A stretch of DNA of 64,000 nucleotides from Acinetobacter sp. NIPH 2100. Its GTDB lineage: Bacteria > Pseudomonadota > Gammaproteobacteria > Pseudomonadales > Moraxellaceae. The stretch is taken from assembly GCF_000369805.1 (NCBI RefSeq), contig NZ_KB850224.1, positions 2,474,262 to 2,538,261 of the forward strand, read 5' to 3'. The notes under the pieces were generated by a model. The model ran no database searches. It was not told where the DNA came from and saw only the letters and a program-made list of their open reading frames with translations. Of the stretch, positions 36,799 to 45,786 are shown piece by piece (position 1 is the first letter of the stretch; each line of letters opens with the position of its first letter). The position numbers and the translations under genes were made by a program.

Positions 36799-39700
36799 AT
36801 GAATATAGCGACAAAAGTTACTCCAAAAATGATCGCTACTATGGATGTATCACTGGACGACAAATATATCAGTGATGACGGTTCGGCCTATATGAGCGGT
36901 ATTCAGGCACTGGTTCGGTTACCTCTAGCACAAACACGCCGTGATGAACTGAATGGGTATCATACCGCTGGTTTTATTTCAGGCTATCGTGGTTCCCCGG
37001 TCGGTAACTATGATAATTTTCTTTGGCAAATTGGAGGCATACTTAAAGATCACAATGTCGTGTTTCAACCCGGTATTAATGAAGATCTCGCGGCAACGGC
37101 CATTTGGGGCACGCAGCAAGTGAACCTTGCCGGTCAAGGAAAATATGATGGTGTCACTGCATGGTGGTATGGTAAAGGCCCTGGTGTAGATCGTTCAGGC
37201 GATGTATTGCGTCATGCCAACCTCGCAGGAACCGCCGAACATAGTGGCGTAGTTGCTTTATTTGGTGACGATCATTCCTGTAAATCTTCGACAGTTCCAC
37301 ATCAATCCGAACATGTGATGATGGGTTGCGGTATTCCAATTTTCTATCCAACTTCGGTGCAACACATTCTCGATTTAGGTGTACATGCAGTTGCCATGTC
37401 ACGCTTTGCTGGTGTTTGGACCTCGATGAAACTGGTCAGTGAAATTGTTGAAACCTCTGCTTCAGTCAATGTTGATCTAGATCGTGTCACGCCTGTTTTG
37501 CCAGAAGTTGATTTGCCTGCCGATGGTTTACACATCCGTTGGCCTGATCATGGTATCCAACAAGAACAACGCCTGTATCAATACCGTTTACCTGCAGTAT
37601 TGGCCTATGCACGCGCCAATCAACTCAATCAAACCACTTGGCCATGTGAAAATGCCCAGATTGGGATTGTTGCCAGTGGCAAAGGCTATCTCGATACCAT
37701 TGAAGCCTTACGCATTTTAGGCATTGAGAATGAAACAGCACAACAGCTTGGGCTACGTGTTTACCAAGTTGGCTTGATCTGGCCTTTAGAACCTCAAGGT
37801 ATTCGCGAATTTGCTGAGGGTTTGCAAGAGCTGATCGTGGTTGAAGAGAAACGCCCTATTCTTGAATCACAAATCAAGGATGAACTGTATTCCCTGCCCG
37901 ATGATCAACGTCCACATGTGATCGGCAAAGCACCGCATGGGAAAGGTGAATGGAGTACGTCAATCGAGGAAGCACCTCTCATTGGACACTATGAATTTCA
38001 GCCCGAACCGATTGCCAAAATGCTGGCGGCACGTTTTCTACAACTCGATTTACCTGAGAATTTAAGACAACAAATTCAAAATCGCATCGATTTATTGCAA
38101 AAAGCAGAACAAGAGTCACGACGCGTGCTGGATCTGGCAGACCGTAAACCTTATTTCTGTAGTGGTTGTCCGCATAATACCTCCACAGTCGTGCCTGAAG
38201 GCAGCCGCGCCTTAGGTGGCATCGGTTGCCACTATATTGCGGTATCACTGGATCGTGGCACTGAAACTTTCTCGCAAATGGGTGGCGAAGGTGTCAGTTG
38301 GGCGGGTGCATCACACTTTACCAATGAAAAGCATATTTTTGCCAATCTCGGTGATGGGACCTACTTTCATTCAGGCTATTTGGCAATTCGACAAGCCATC
38401 GCAGCCAATATCAATATCACTTATAAAATTCTGTATAACGATGCCGTTGCCATGACCGGTGGTCAGCATGTGGATGGACATTTGAGTGTGGCGCAACTGA
38501 CCCGTCAGCTTGATGCAGAAGGGATTAAAAAACAGGTCATTGTGACTGATGAACCTGAATTAATTCATGCTGAAGAACATCTTGCACCCAATGTAGAAAT
38601 CCGACATAGAAATGATTTAGACACCGTGCAACGTGAATTGCGTGATATTTCAGGCGTCACCGCTTTAATCTATGTGCAGACCTGTGCCAGCGAAAAGCGT
38701 CGCCGTCGTAAACGCGATATGTATCCAGACCCAGCTGAACGCCTCTACATCAATAGCGATATCTGTGAAGGTTGTGGCGATTGTTCAAAAAAATCAAATT
38801 GTCTGTCGATTGAACCAGTAGAAACGACATTGGGCACCAAGCGTCAAATTAACCAAAGCAGTTGTAATAAAGATTTCACCTGTGTAGAAGGTTTCTGCCC
38901 AAGTTTTGTCACTGTGCATACACGGGATATGAAACGTCCAGCCAAGTTTGAAGGTTTTGCTACAGGTTGGCCTGAACGACCAATAATCCCTCAACTTGGC
39001 GATACGCCAAGTCGTATTATGGTCGGCGGTGTGGGTGGAACGGGTGTGGTCACTGTCGGGGCTTTATTGGGTATGGCAGCTCATCTAGAAGGAAAAGCGA
39101 CCCGTGTCATGGATATGGCAGGACTAGCACAAAAAGGTGGTACGGTTTATTCCTATATTCAAGTTGCGACTGACGATAGCCAAATTTCCTCCACCAAAAT
39201 TCCTGAACATCAATGTGACCTATTGATTGGTGCAGATGCAATTGTGGCAGGCAGTCATGCAGCGCTATCACGCTTAAAACAAGATGCGATGGTGCTCGTT
39301 AATGAAGATAGTGCACCTACATCTGACTTTATCAATAAGCGTGACTGGTTTGCCCCAGTTACGGACTTGATCAATCGTCTTCGTGGTCGTGTCGAGCAAG
39401 GAAAACTGGTGTCCTTACCTGCCGCACAGATTGCCACACAAGTCTTAGGCGATGCCATTTTTGCCAATCAGCTCTTGCTAGGGATGGCATGGCAATCAGG
39501 TCAAATTCCATTACTGCGCGAGAGTATTGAAAAAGCCATTCAACTAAATGGTACGGCGGTTGAAAAGAATCTGGAAGCTTTCCGCGTAGGCTGCCATCTT
39601 GCAAACGATCCAGATCTGGCGAAGTGCCTACTCGACAGTTTGCCAAAACAGAATGCACCACAGACATTGCCTGAACTCATCAATGATCGGACTTCACGCC

Positions 39701-40266
39701 TGCAAGACTATTGGAATGAAAGCTATGCAAATCAATATCGTATGCTGTTAGAACAGGTATCGAAATTACTACCTGAAGCATTGGCAATCACGATAGCGAT
39801 GCAACTCTATCGTGTGATGGCATATAAAGATGAGTATGAAGTGGCACGTTTACTGACAGGTGCAAACTTTAAGAAATCAATCGAGTCGCAATTTGGTCGT
39901 GGGATACGCCTTTCCTATCACCTTGCACCACCGACACTGGGTACCAATGTCCGCAAACGTGTCTTTGGTTACTGGATGCGCTTCCCAATGATGTTGCTTG
40001 CTCGGTTACAATGGCTTCGCGAAAGCTTCCTTGATCCATTTGCACATCAACAAGAACGTCAACAAGAGCACGCATGGCGTGATCGCTACATTGGATTTGT
40101 AAAAGAACTTATTGCAGCACCACAACAGTACAATTTGACAGTGGCTGCACAAATTGCCGAGCTTCCTGCGGAAGTACGTGGCTTTGGTCATATCAAAATG
40201 CAAGCGATGCAAAGCGCAAATCAACGTTGGGATGAGCTATCAAAAGAACTGAGTAATAAAGACTAA
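36799..40266 (+). CDS. Indolepyruvate ferredoxin oxidoreductase, fused multidomain type
   Basis: The 1155-residue enzyme fuses the IorA-like and IorB-like chains. It oxidatively decarboxylates aryl-pyruvates (or a related 2-oxo acid) to acyl-CoA with ferredoxin. The TPP-binding region lies around residues 450-550 (FCSGCPHNTST, then GGEGVSWAGASHF and NLGDGTYFHSG). A 4Fe-4S segment near 655 has CEGCGDCSKKSNC and CVEGFCPSF. The gamma domain begins near 741 with VGGVGGTGVVTVGALLG. The length matches the family. AAGGAGACATAA precedes the ATG. It stands alone, with a divergent LysR gene. Confidence 0.92.
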   Translation: MNIATKVTPKMIATMDVSLDDKYISDDGSAYMSGIQALVRLPLAQTRRDELNGYHTAGFISGYRGSPVGNYDNFLWQIGGILKDHNVVFQPGINEDLAATAIWGTQQVNLAGQGKYDGVTAWWYGKGPGVDRSGDVLRHANLAGTAEHSGVVALFGDDHSCKSSTVPHQSEHVMMGCGIPIFYPTSVQHILDLGVHAVAMSRFAGVWTSMKLVSEIVETSASVNVDLDRVTPVLPEVDLPADGLHIRWPDHGIQQEQRLYQYRLPAVLAYARANQLNQTTWPCENAQIGIVASGKGYLDTIEALRILGIENETAQQLGLRVYQVGLIWPLEPQGIREFAEGLQELIVVEEKRPILESQIKDELYSLPDDQRPHVIGKAPHGKGEWSTSIEEAPLIGHYEFQPEPIAKMLAARFLQLDLPENLRQQIQNRIDLLQKAEQESRRVLDLADRKPYFCSGCPHNTSTVVPEGSRALGGIGCHYIAVSLDRGTETFSQMGGEGVSWAGASHFTNEKHIFANLGDGTYFHSGYLAIRQAIAANINITYKILYNDAVAMTGGQHVDGHLSVAQLTRQLDAEGIKKQVIVTDEPELIHAEEHLAPNVEIRHRNDLDTVQRELRDISGVTALIYVQTCASEKRRRRKRDMYPDPAERLYINSDICEGCGDCSKKSNCLSIEPVETTLGTKRQINQSSCNKDFTCVEGFCPSFVTVHTRDMKRPAKFEGFATGWPERPIIPQLGDTPSRIMVGGVGGTGVVTVGALLGMAAHLEGKATRVMDMAGLAQKGGTVYSYIQVATDDSQISSTKIPEHQCDLLIGADAIVAGSHAALSRLKQDAMVLVNEDSAPTSDFINKRDWFAPVTDLINRLRGRVEQGKLVSLPAAQIATQVLGDAIFANQLLLGMAWQSGQIPLLRESIEKAIQLNGTAVEKNLEAFRVGCHLANDPDLAKCLLDSLPKQNAPQTLPELINDRTSRLQDYWNESYANQYRMLLEQVSKLLPEALAITIAMQLYRVMAYKDEYEVARLLTGANFKKSIESQFGRGIRLSYHLAPPTLGTNVRKRVFGYWMRFPMMLLARLQWLRESFLDPFAHQQERQQEHAWRDRYIGFVKELIAAPQQYNLTVAAQIAELPAEVRGFGHIKMQAMQSANQRWDELSKELSNKD

Positions 40267-40278
40267 TATAAACTCAAC

Positions 40279-40318
40279 AACCAATCATGATCTGAACGAT
40301 GACAGATCATGATTGGTT
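40279..40318. terminator. Perfect 16-bp inverted repeat between convergent genes
   Basis: AACCAATCATGATCTG pairs perfectly with CAGATCATGATTGGTT across an 8-nt loop, 12 bp after the oxidoreductase stop and 11 bp before the convergent YcaQ-like stop. No T-run follows, so it may block read-through or protect 3' ends rather than terminate on its own. Confidence 0.7.
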
Positions 40319-40329
40319 ACTTCTATTTA

Positions 40330-41466
40330 CTAAATCCGATACTGATCCACTTCAGTACACTGATTAAACACAGCAAAACGTTGTAATTCCAGCTCTAAAG
40401 CTTTAATAAAAGCCTCTCGGTCCTGCATATTCGGATCTTCTAAATGCAGACGAATCACCTCTAATCTCTTTTCACGGCGATGCACTTTACAATCAATACG
40501 GCCAACAAACCGATCTGCATACAACAAGGGCAAACAAAAATAACCATATTGTCTTTTCGCAGCTGGCACATAACATTCAATACGGTAATCAAAGTCAAAT
40601 AAGCTACTCAAGCGCTCACGATGAATCACCAGATTATCAAAAGGAGACAATATTTTGAGTTGTGCTTGAATAGCGGGTTCATGTTCCAAGACGGCAGTGG
40701 CTGCATAAATCATTTGTCCATTTTCCAGTTTAATAACCTTTACTAAACCTGCATCGATATTTTCATCCAATACGGTACGCATCACCTCACGCAACTCTTT
40801 CCCTTTTAAATGCAATAACTGCTTCCATGTAAATACACCGTGTGCGCGTATGTTCATGTTCAATAAATAATGTGCATATTCATGCAACGTGGGTGTACTG
40901 AGATCAATCCCTTCTGGCAAACAGCGTTCAGTCAGGTCAAAAATTTTCTCCATCCCGTTACGTTCACAAATCATCAAGTCACCTTGCATAAATAACTGCT
41001 CAAGCGCCTTACGATTTGGACCGGAATTCCACCAACCTGCTGGGCCTTCCCGCTTCTCCTTCTGCATATTTCGCAGTTGGATTTTACCTTCTGCCTTAAC
41101 CCGAGCCAGAATCTCCTTCATCAAATGCGGATCACTTTTGAAATAGCGACGTTCACCATTTCGTATTGCATGCATCAATGGCATGGCATAACGATAATCC
41201 CGCATTGGAAGATAAGAGGCCGCATGAGCCCAATGTTCAAAAACTTTCTGCGCTTTCACCAACTGATTTAAGTGATCCAGCTGATAATTTGGTACGCGAC
41301 TCCATAAAACATGATGATGCGCACGTTCAACTACGGAAATGGTATCTATTTGCACATAACCCAGATGCTCAATCGCATTTAGGGTTCCAGATCGTCCTTC
41401 GCCAAATGTGTTATTTTTTTCCAGACCTTGATGGGACAAGGCCAAACCTTTTAATAATGACAGCAT
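40330..41466 (-). CDS. YcaQ/AlkX-family DNA glycosylase (interstrand-crosslink unhooking type)
   Basis: The 378-residue protein belongs to the winged-helix HTH_42 family that includes E. coli YcaQ (Nei-independent crosslink glycosylase) and Streptomyces AlkZ. The catalytic QxD/QxQ motif is visible as Q39-I40-D41 in GYVQIDTISVVERAHHHVLWSR-type text, QID being the YcaQ form. Further family landmarks are FEHWAHAASYLP and DPNPF-like LSPFDNLVIHRERL. It is a single gene with no obvious ribosome site before ATG 41466. Its role in repair is by family resemblance. Confidence 0.85.
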   Translation of the reverse strand: MLSLLKGLALSHQGLEKNNTFGEGRSGTLNAIEHLGYVQIDTISVVERAHHHVLWSRVPNYQLDHLNQLVKAQKVFEHWAHAASYLPMRDYRYAMPLMHAIRNGERRYFKSDPHLMKEILARVKAEGKIQLRNMQKEKREGPAGWWNSGPNRKALEQLFMQGDLMICERNGMEKIFDLTERCLPEGIDLSTPTLHEYAHYLLNMNIRAHGVFTWKQLLHLKGKELREVMRTVLDENIDAGLVKVIKLENGQMIYAATAVLEHEPAIQAQLKILSPFDNLVIHRERLSSLFDFDYRIECYVPAAKRQYGYFCLPLLYADRFVGRIDCKVHRREKRLEVIRLHLEDPNMQDREAFIKALELELQRFAVFNQCTEVDQYRI

Positions 41467-41556
41467 AAATTTATCGTTGATCTTATGTTCTCAAACCATA
41501 AAAATGATCGTGAAATGAGTGAATTGATTTCATCTCACATTATCACATTCGCCAAA

Positions 41557-42333
41557 TCATTTTCCTTGTAAATAAAAGCGCGGAGCTACGCCTAAAGAAC
41601 GTTTAAAGGCCGCAGTAAATGCACTACTGCTGCTATAACCAAGCTCCATCGCCACACGGGTAATCGGCTGTCCTAATTCCATTCTAGTCAACGCATTCAG
41701 TAGACAAGCCTGTTGCCGCCAATGGCTAAAACTCATGCCTGTCTGTAGCCGAAAAATTCGGGTGAAATTGCGACGACTCATCCCAACCTGTTCAGCAATC
41801 TGATCCAGATCATGATCTAAAGTCGGTGCTTTTAATAATTGCAAACATAATGCAGCCAAGCGTGGCTCTTGTGGTAAAGGCGCATTCAATGGCAATTCAG
41901 GCATCAACGCGATTTCGGCGATGATCAATTGCATTAAATAATCATCGCGTCCACCCAATTCATATTCGGCAGGTAGATCAACCGCTGTCGAGAGTAATTC
42001 ATGCAATAACGGCGACACATTAATTACGGCACAATAAATGGGTAAACCTGCTTTGCGCGCGACTTCTGGAAGAATATAGGCACTACGTGTTTTGGTGATA
42101 CCACCCATATGCACTTCATGATCAATCCCTGCTGGAATCCAAAGCGCACGTTTCGGCGGCACCACCCAACTGCCTTTATTGGTTGTTACAGTCAATACAC
42201 CTGTTATTGCATACAGGCATTGCCCTCTGTTATGGCGATGACTTGCGAGGATGTGTCCATCCTCGTAATCATTGCCCGTTGCCATGACATTGCGAGCCAC
42301 ATCTTGATAATCATTGACCTGAATATTACGCAT
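41557..42333 (-). CDS. AraC-family regulator divergent from an Fsr-like efflux gene
   Basis: The 258-residue regulator has an N-terminal cupin (HRHNRGQCLYAITGVLTV, residues 32-49) and a C-terminal double helix-turn-helix (LDQIAEQVGMSRRNFTRIFR and MELGYSSSSAFTAAFKRSLG). GAGAGACGAAG precedes the ATG. It is 150 bp from the divergent MFS gene and is the obvious candidate to control it. The ligand is unknown. Confidence 0.9.
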   Translation of the reverse strand: MRNIQVNDYQDVARNVMATGNDYEDGHILASHRHNRGQCLYAITGVLTVTTNKGSWVVPPKRALWIPAGIDHEVHMGGITKTRSAYILPEVARKAGLPIYCAVINVSPLLHELLSTAVDLPAEYELGGRDDYLMQLIIAEIALMPELPLNAPLPQEPRLAALCLQLLKAPTLDHDLDQIAEQVGMSRRNFTRIFRLQTGMSFSHWRQQACLLNALTRMELGQPITRVAMELGYSSSSAFTAAFKRSLGVAPRFYLQGK

Positions 42334-42483
42334 TAGCTTCGTCTCTCAATATGGCCTGAAATCGATACTATATGTCCCAAATATGATTGTGGGCCGCTTT
42401 CAGTTCAGTTTAGGATAAAAACGCTGAAAAACAAACCTTCTTCAATATCACGATTTAAGCTGATACAACCTGTTGGAGCACGT

Positions 42484-43707
42484 ATGGCAACGAATACAGG
42501 GACTCTTGAGAACACTTTTCCACAAGAGCAATTTCCACCTCAAGATCAACCGCAAAAATTCGTGTTGCGTGTTGTCGGTGCAGTCGCCTTTGCTCATCTA
42601 TTAAATGACTCCATTCAGGCGGTGGTGACTGCAAGTTATCCCATGCTCAAGGCAGAGTTTTCTCTAAGCTTTGCCCAGATTGGCTGGATTGCGTTGGTGT
42701 ATCAAATTACCGCGTCATTATTACAACCGTGGATTGGACTCTATACCGACAAACATCCAAAACCATATTTATTGCCTGCGGGCATGCTCGCCACGCTGAT
42801 TGGCATTGGTTTAATGGCGATTGCAGGAAGTTATCACAGCTTACTCTTTGCAGCTGCACTGATTGGTATAGGTTCATCCACATTTCATCCTGAAGCATCT
42901 CGTATTGCTCGTACTGCATCGGGTGGACGTTTTGGTACGGCTCAATCCATGTTTCAGGTTGGCGGAAATACCGGTTCAGCACTAGGTCCCTTAGTTGCCG
43001 CAGCCGTGATTATCCCCAACGGACAAGGTGCAATTGGCTTATTTGTTCTAGTTGCTGCTTTGGCTATTTTCGTTTTATTACGCGTGACCAAATGGCTGGT
43101 CAAACAAGCACCTGCACATCGCCTCGCTAGTCAACACGCCATTTCAACCTTGACACGTAAACAGGTGATTCAGGCCATGGCTGTCATCTGTATTTTGCTA
43201 TTTGCTAAATTTATCTATATCGCTGCCATTACCAATTATTTTACCTTCTATCTCATTGAAAGATTTGATGTTTCAATCCAGACATCGCAGTTATATCTAT
43301 TCATGTTTTTAGGCGCTGTGGCGTTGGGTACTTTTGCAGGAGGCCCAGTCGGTGATCGTATCGGACGTAAAGCGGTGGTTTGGGTATCCTTTTTGGGTAT
43401 TGCTCCATTTGCCCTGATGCTGCCTTATGTGGGATTAATGGGTACAGGCATTCTTGTGATTATTATCGGTTTAGTGATGTCTTCTGCCTTCTCTGCACTT
43501 GTAGTTTATGCACAAGAAGCTGTTCCAGGGCGAGTTGGCATGGTTGCAGGCTTAATGTTTGGATTGATGTTCGGTATTGGTGGTATTGGAGCAGCAGGTC
43601 TAGGCCATTTGGCGGATACACACGGCATTGTCTGGGTTTATAAACTCTGTTCATTCTTACCTTTGTTAGGTTTTATGACCGCGTTGTTGCCGAATACCAA
43701 AAAATAA
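42484..43707 (+). CDS. Fsr-like MFS efflux pump (fosmidomycin/fosfomycin exporter type)
   Basis: The 407-residue inner-membrane protein has about twelve hydrophobic segments. The N-terminal text FAHLLNDSIQAVVTASYPMLKAEFSLSFAQIGW, split by a conserved HLLND, and LLQPWIGLYTDKHPKPYLLP are typical of the Fsr family, and motif A recurs as GGPVGDRIGRKAV. Family members export fosmidomycin, and an Acinetobacter member (AbaF) exports fosfomycin. Resistance is not proven by sequence. TTGGAGCACGT precedes the ATG. Confidence 0.87.
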   Translation: MATNTGTLENTFPQEQFPPQDQPQKFVLRVVGAVAFAHLLNDSIQAVVTASYPMLKAEFSLSFAQIGWIALVYQITASLLQPWIGLYTDKHPKPYLLPAGMLATLIGIGLMAIAGSYHSLLFAAALIGIGSSTFHPEASRIARTASGGRFGTAQSMFQVGGNTGSALGPLVAAAVIIPNGQGAIGLFVLVAALAIFVLLRVTKWLVKQAPAHRLASQHAISTLTRKQVIQAMAVICILLFAKFIYIAAITNYFTFYLIERFDVSIQTSQLYLFMFLGAVALGTFAGGPVGDRIGRKAVVWVSFLGIAPFALMLPYVGLMGTGILVIIIGLVMSSAFSALVVYAQEAVPGRVGMVAGLMFGLMFGIGGIGAAGLGHLADTHGIVWVYKLCSFLPLLGFMTALLPNTKK

Positions 43708-44032
43708 TGATGCTCTCCTCAGATGTGTGATGTTGAATGACATGACACATCTGCTTTCACTTGAGACTATATTGTTTCTTGCTTATTTTTAATGCTAAAA
43801 TTTTCAACAGACGATAGAACCTAATAAGTTCATTCGTTTTCATTGTTACGATAAAAAAACCGCGAAAAATTGTTGTAGATACATTTTCTATGTGAAAGAA
43901 AAATATCGCATCAACACATATCCTTATCTTTTAAAAGGTTCGGTCAGCGTTCATCAGGGCTTGAGTTGTTATCAGGCATCGTTAACAGGTTTTCACAGTA
44001 TTTCTGTGCCTGCTATTTCGATAGGACGCTTT
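43708..44032. other. Intergenic region with an imperfect terminator-like hairpin
   Basis: It holds CAGATGTGT (43720-43728) pairing with ACACATCTG (43745-43753), a likely end signal for the Fsr-like gene though without a clear T-run. The rest is leader of the TetA-like gene. The reading frame of that gene stays open back to 43892, but the extension looks non-coding and lacks a ribosome site. Confidence 0.5.
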
Positions 44033-45220
44033 ATGAATCGACCTTTATTTATTATTTTCTCTACCATTGCTTTGGATGCAATCGGCATTGGTCTTATTTT
44101 TCCAATCTTACCTTCACTGCTGCGAGACATTACCCATAGTACTCATATCGCCATGTACATTGGGATATTGAGCAGTCTTTATGCGGCCATGCAATTTATC
44201 TTTTCACCTGTCCTTGGGGTCTTAAGTGACAAATTTGGCCGACGCCCCATCCTGCTACTCTCTTTAGCGGGTTCAGCATTTAATTATGTATTTTTGGCCT
44301 ATTCACACAATCTGCTCCTGTTATTGATTGGGCGTGTCATAGCTGGAATGACCAGTGCCAATATGTCAGTTGCTTCTGCTTATCTGGTGGATATTTCAAA
44401 ACCAGATCAACGAGCAAAATACTTCGGTTTGATGAGTGCCGTGTTTGGCGCAGGCTTTATCATTGGCCCGATACTTGGAGGTATATTAGGTGAATATTGG
44501 CTGAGATTGCCATTTATCATTGCAGCACTACTTGCAGGACTGAACTTTGTTGTTGCCTATTTGGCATTACCAGAGTCAAAAACCTCGATTCCTCCAAAAG
44601 ATTCAGCGACTTCACTCAATCCATTCAAAGTATTTAGCTCGCTTCGATCCATATCTAGCGTATTTCCGCTTATCGCTACTTTCTTTATTTTTAGTGCGAC
44701 TGGTGAAGCTTATGCGGTGTGTTGGGCTCTGTGGGGACATGCTACTTTTCAATGGAATGGTTTTGGGGTGGGACTATCTTTAGCTACTTTTGGTTTATGC
44801 CAAATGTTGGTACAAGCCTTTATCCCTCAACATGCATCCAAACGATTTGGAGATCGAAATACGGTTTTGATCGGAATCGCTTGCTCTTGTATTGCCTTAT
44901 CCATCATGGCTGTTGCCCAACAGGGCTGGGTTATTTTTGCAATAATGCCAATTTTTGCCTTAGGCAGTATTGGAACGCCATCTTTACAGGCCTTGGCCTC
45001 ACAAAAAGTTTCACCTGAACAGCAAGGCCAGTTTCAAGGCATCATTGCTTCAACCATCAGTCTGGCTTCGATGTTTGCACCCTTATTGTTCTCAAGCCTG
45101 TATTTTCAGTTTCAATCTGCATGGCCCGGTGCGATTTGGCTGAGTGTGGTCCTCATTTATATCCTGTCGCTACCAATCGTTCTTCGTAGCATCAAACCGA
45201 GTCTTGCAACATCAAAATGA
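44033..45220 (+). CDS. TetA-like MFS efflux transporter (DHA1, TCR/Tet group)
   Basis: From ATG 44033, with AGGA upstream, the protein has 395 residues, the usual TetA length. It has twelve hydrophobic segments and the Tet-group motifs STIALDAIGIGLIFPILPSLL in TM1 (given in part), VLGVLSDKFGRRPILLLSL, GRVIAGMTSANMSVASAYL and FGFMSA-like YFGLMSAVFGAGFIIGP. No tetR gene is nearby, unlike mobile tetA loci, so this is likely an intrinsic drug or metabolite pump. Tetracycline transport is possible but unproven. Confidence 0.85.
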   Translation: MNRPLFIIFSTIALDAIGIGLIFPILPSLLRDITHSTHIAMYIGILSSLYAAMQFIFSPVLGVLSDKFGRRPILLLSLAGSAFNYVFLAYSHNLLLLLIGRVIAGMTSANMSVASAYLVDISKPDQRAKYFGLMSAVFGAGFIIGPILGGILGEYWLRLPFIIAALLAGLNFVVAYLALPESKTSIPPKDSATSLNPFKVFSSLRSISSVFPLIATFFIFSATGEAYAVCWALWGHATFQWNGFGVGLSLATFGLCQMLVQAFIPQHASKRFGDRNTVLIGIACSCIALSIMAVAQQGWVIFAIMPIFALGSIGTPSLQALASQKVSPEQQGQFQGIIASTISLASMFAPLLFSSLYFQFQSAWPGAIWLSVVLIYILSLPIVLRSIKPSLATSK

Positions 45221-45339
45221 CAGAAAAGTAATTTTCACGTCGCGTAGATGTACCTCTGCATATTTCATAATCCAAGATGAAAAGTGATGGCTCTCAATGG
45301 GTCATCACCTCATATTCATGCATCAGAAGAGGATAAAAA

Positions 45340-45711
45340 ATGCGTTTATTTTCAAATAAAACAACTGCACTACGAAATATTTTGTTGGGTGCGACATTGG
45401 CTGCTGCCACCAATAGTGCATTTGCCCATGTCACCCTGCTCAGTGCAACACCCGCTGCAAATACCATTGTCTCAACGCAACCTAAAAACTTAACCCTTAA
45501 TTTTGGTGAGGAAGTGATGTTGATGAATATTAAAGTTGTTGATGAACAACGCAAAGAACTGCCGCTTAATTATAAAGTCAGCCATGATTTGAAGAAATCA
45601 TTTGATGTTGCGCTGCCAAGCCTAAAAAAAGGCAAATATACCGTGCTTTGGGGCACGATGGGCAAAGATGGGCACAACATGAATGGTGAATATAGCTTCA
45701 CCCTCAAATAA
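45340..45711 (+). CDS. copC: CopC-type periplasmic copper-binding protein
   Basis: The 123-residue precursor has a signal peptide ending SAFA-H, which leaves His30 as the mature N-terminal residue. CopC binds Cu(II) through this His1 plus a Asp-x-His pair, seen here as D110-G-H112 in KDGHNMNGEY. The beta-sandwich text (LLSATPAANT, LTLNFGEEV, YTVLWGTMGKDGH) fits the single-domain family. AGAGGATAAAAA precedes the ATG. It is followed by copD, separated by a strong hairpin. The pair is usually linked to copper import or tolerance. Confidence 0.9.
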   Translation: MRLFSNKTTALRNILLGATLAAATNSAFAHVTLLSATPAANTIVSTQPKNLTLNFGEEVMLMNIKVVDEQRKELPLNYKVSHDLKKSFDVALPSLKKGKYTVLWGTMGKDGHNMNGEYSFTLK

Positions 45712-45734
45712 TCCAGATAAAATTGCAACCGCCT

Positions 45735-45769
45735 GAATAAGTTACCAATACCACATTGGTAACTTATTC
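45735..45769 (+). terminator. Perfect 15-bp hairpin between copC and copD
   Basis: GAATAAGTTACCAAT pairs perfectly with ATTGGTAACTTATTC around an ACCAC loop. No T-run follows; the next bases hold the copD ribosome site (AGGAATAAATA). It may act as a partial terminator, an RNA-processing or stability element, or an attenuator that lowers copD relative to copC. Confidence 0.6.
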
Positions 45770-45786
45770 ATTCCTAGGAATAAATA

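Noticed and set aside
38216..38455. Open frames on alternate frames inside the oxidoreductase gene
   Set aside because: They are shadows of the long gene at 36799-40266, with no motif or ribosome site of their own.
43892..44032. N-terminal extension of the TetA-like pump
   Set aside because: The 47 extra residues are not like a TetA N-terminus, there is no ribosome site before them, and ATG 44033 has AGGA upstream and gives the family length.
44033..45220. Acquired tetracycline-resistance cassette
   Set aside because: No tetR gene, transposase, integron or insertion-sequence ends are visible around it, so an intrinsic chromosomal pump is more likely.
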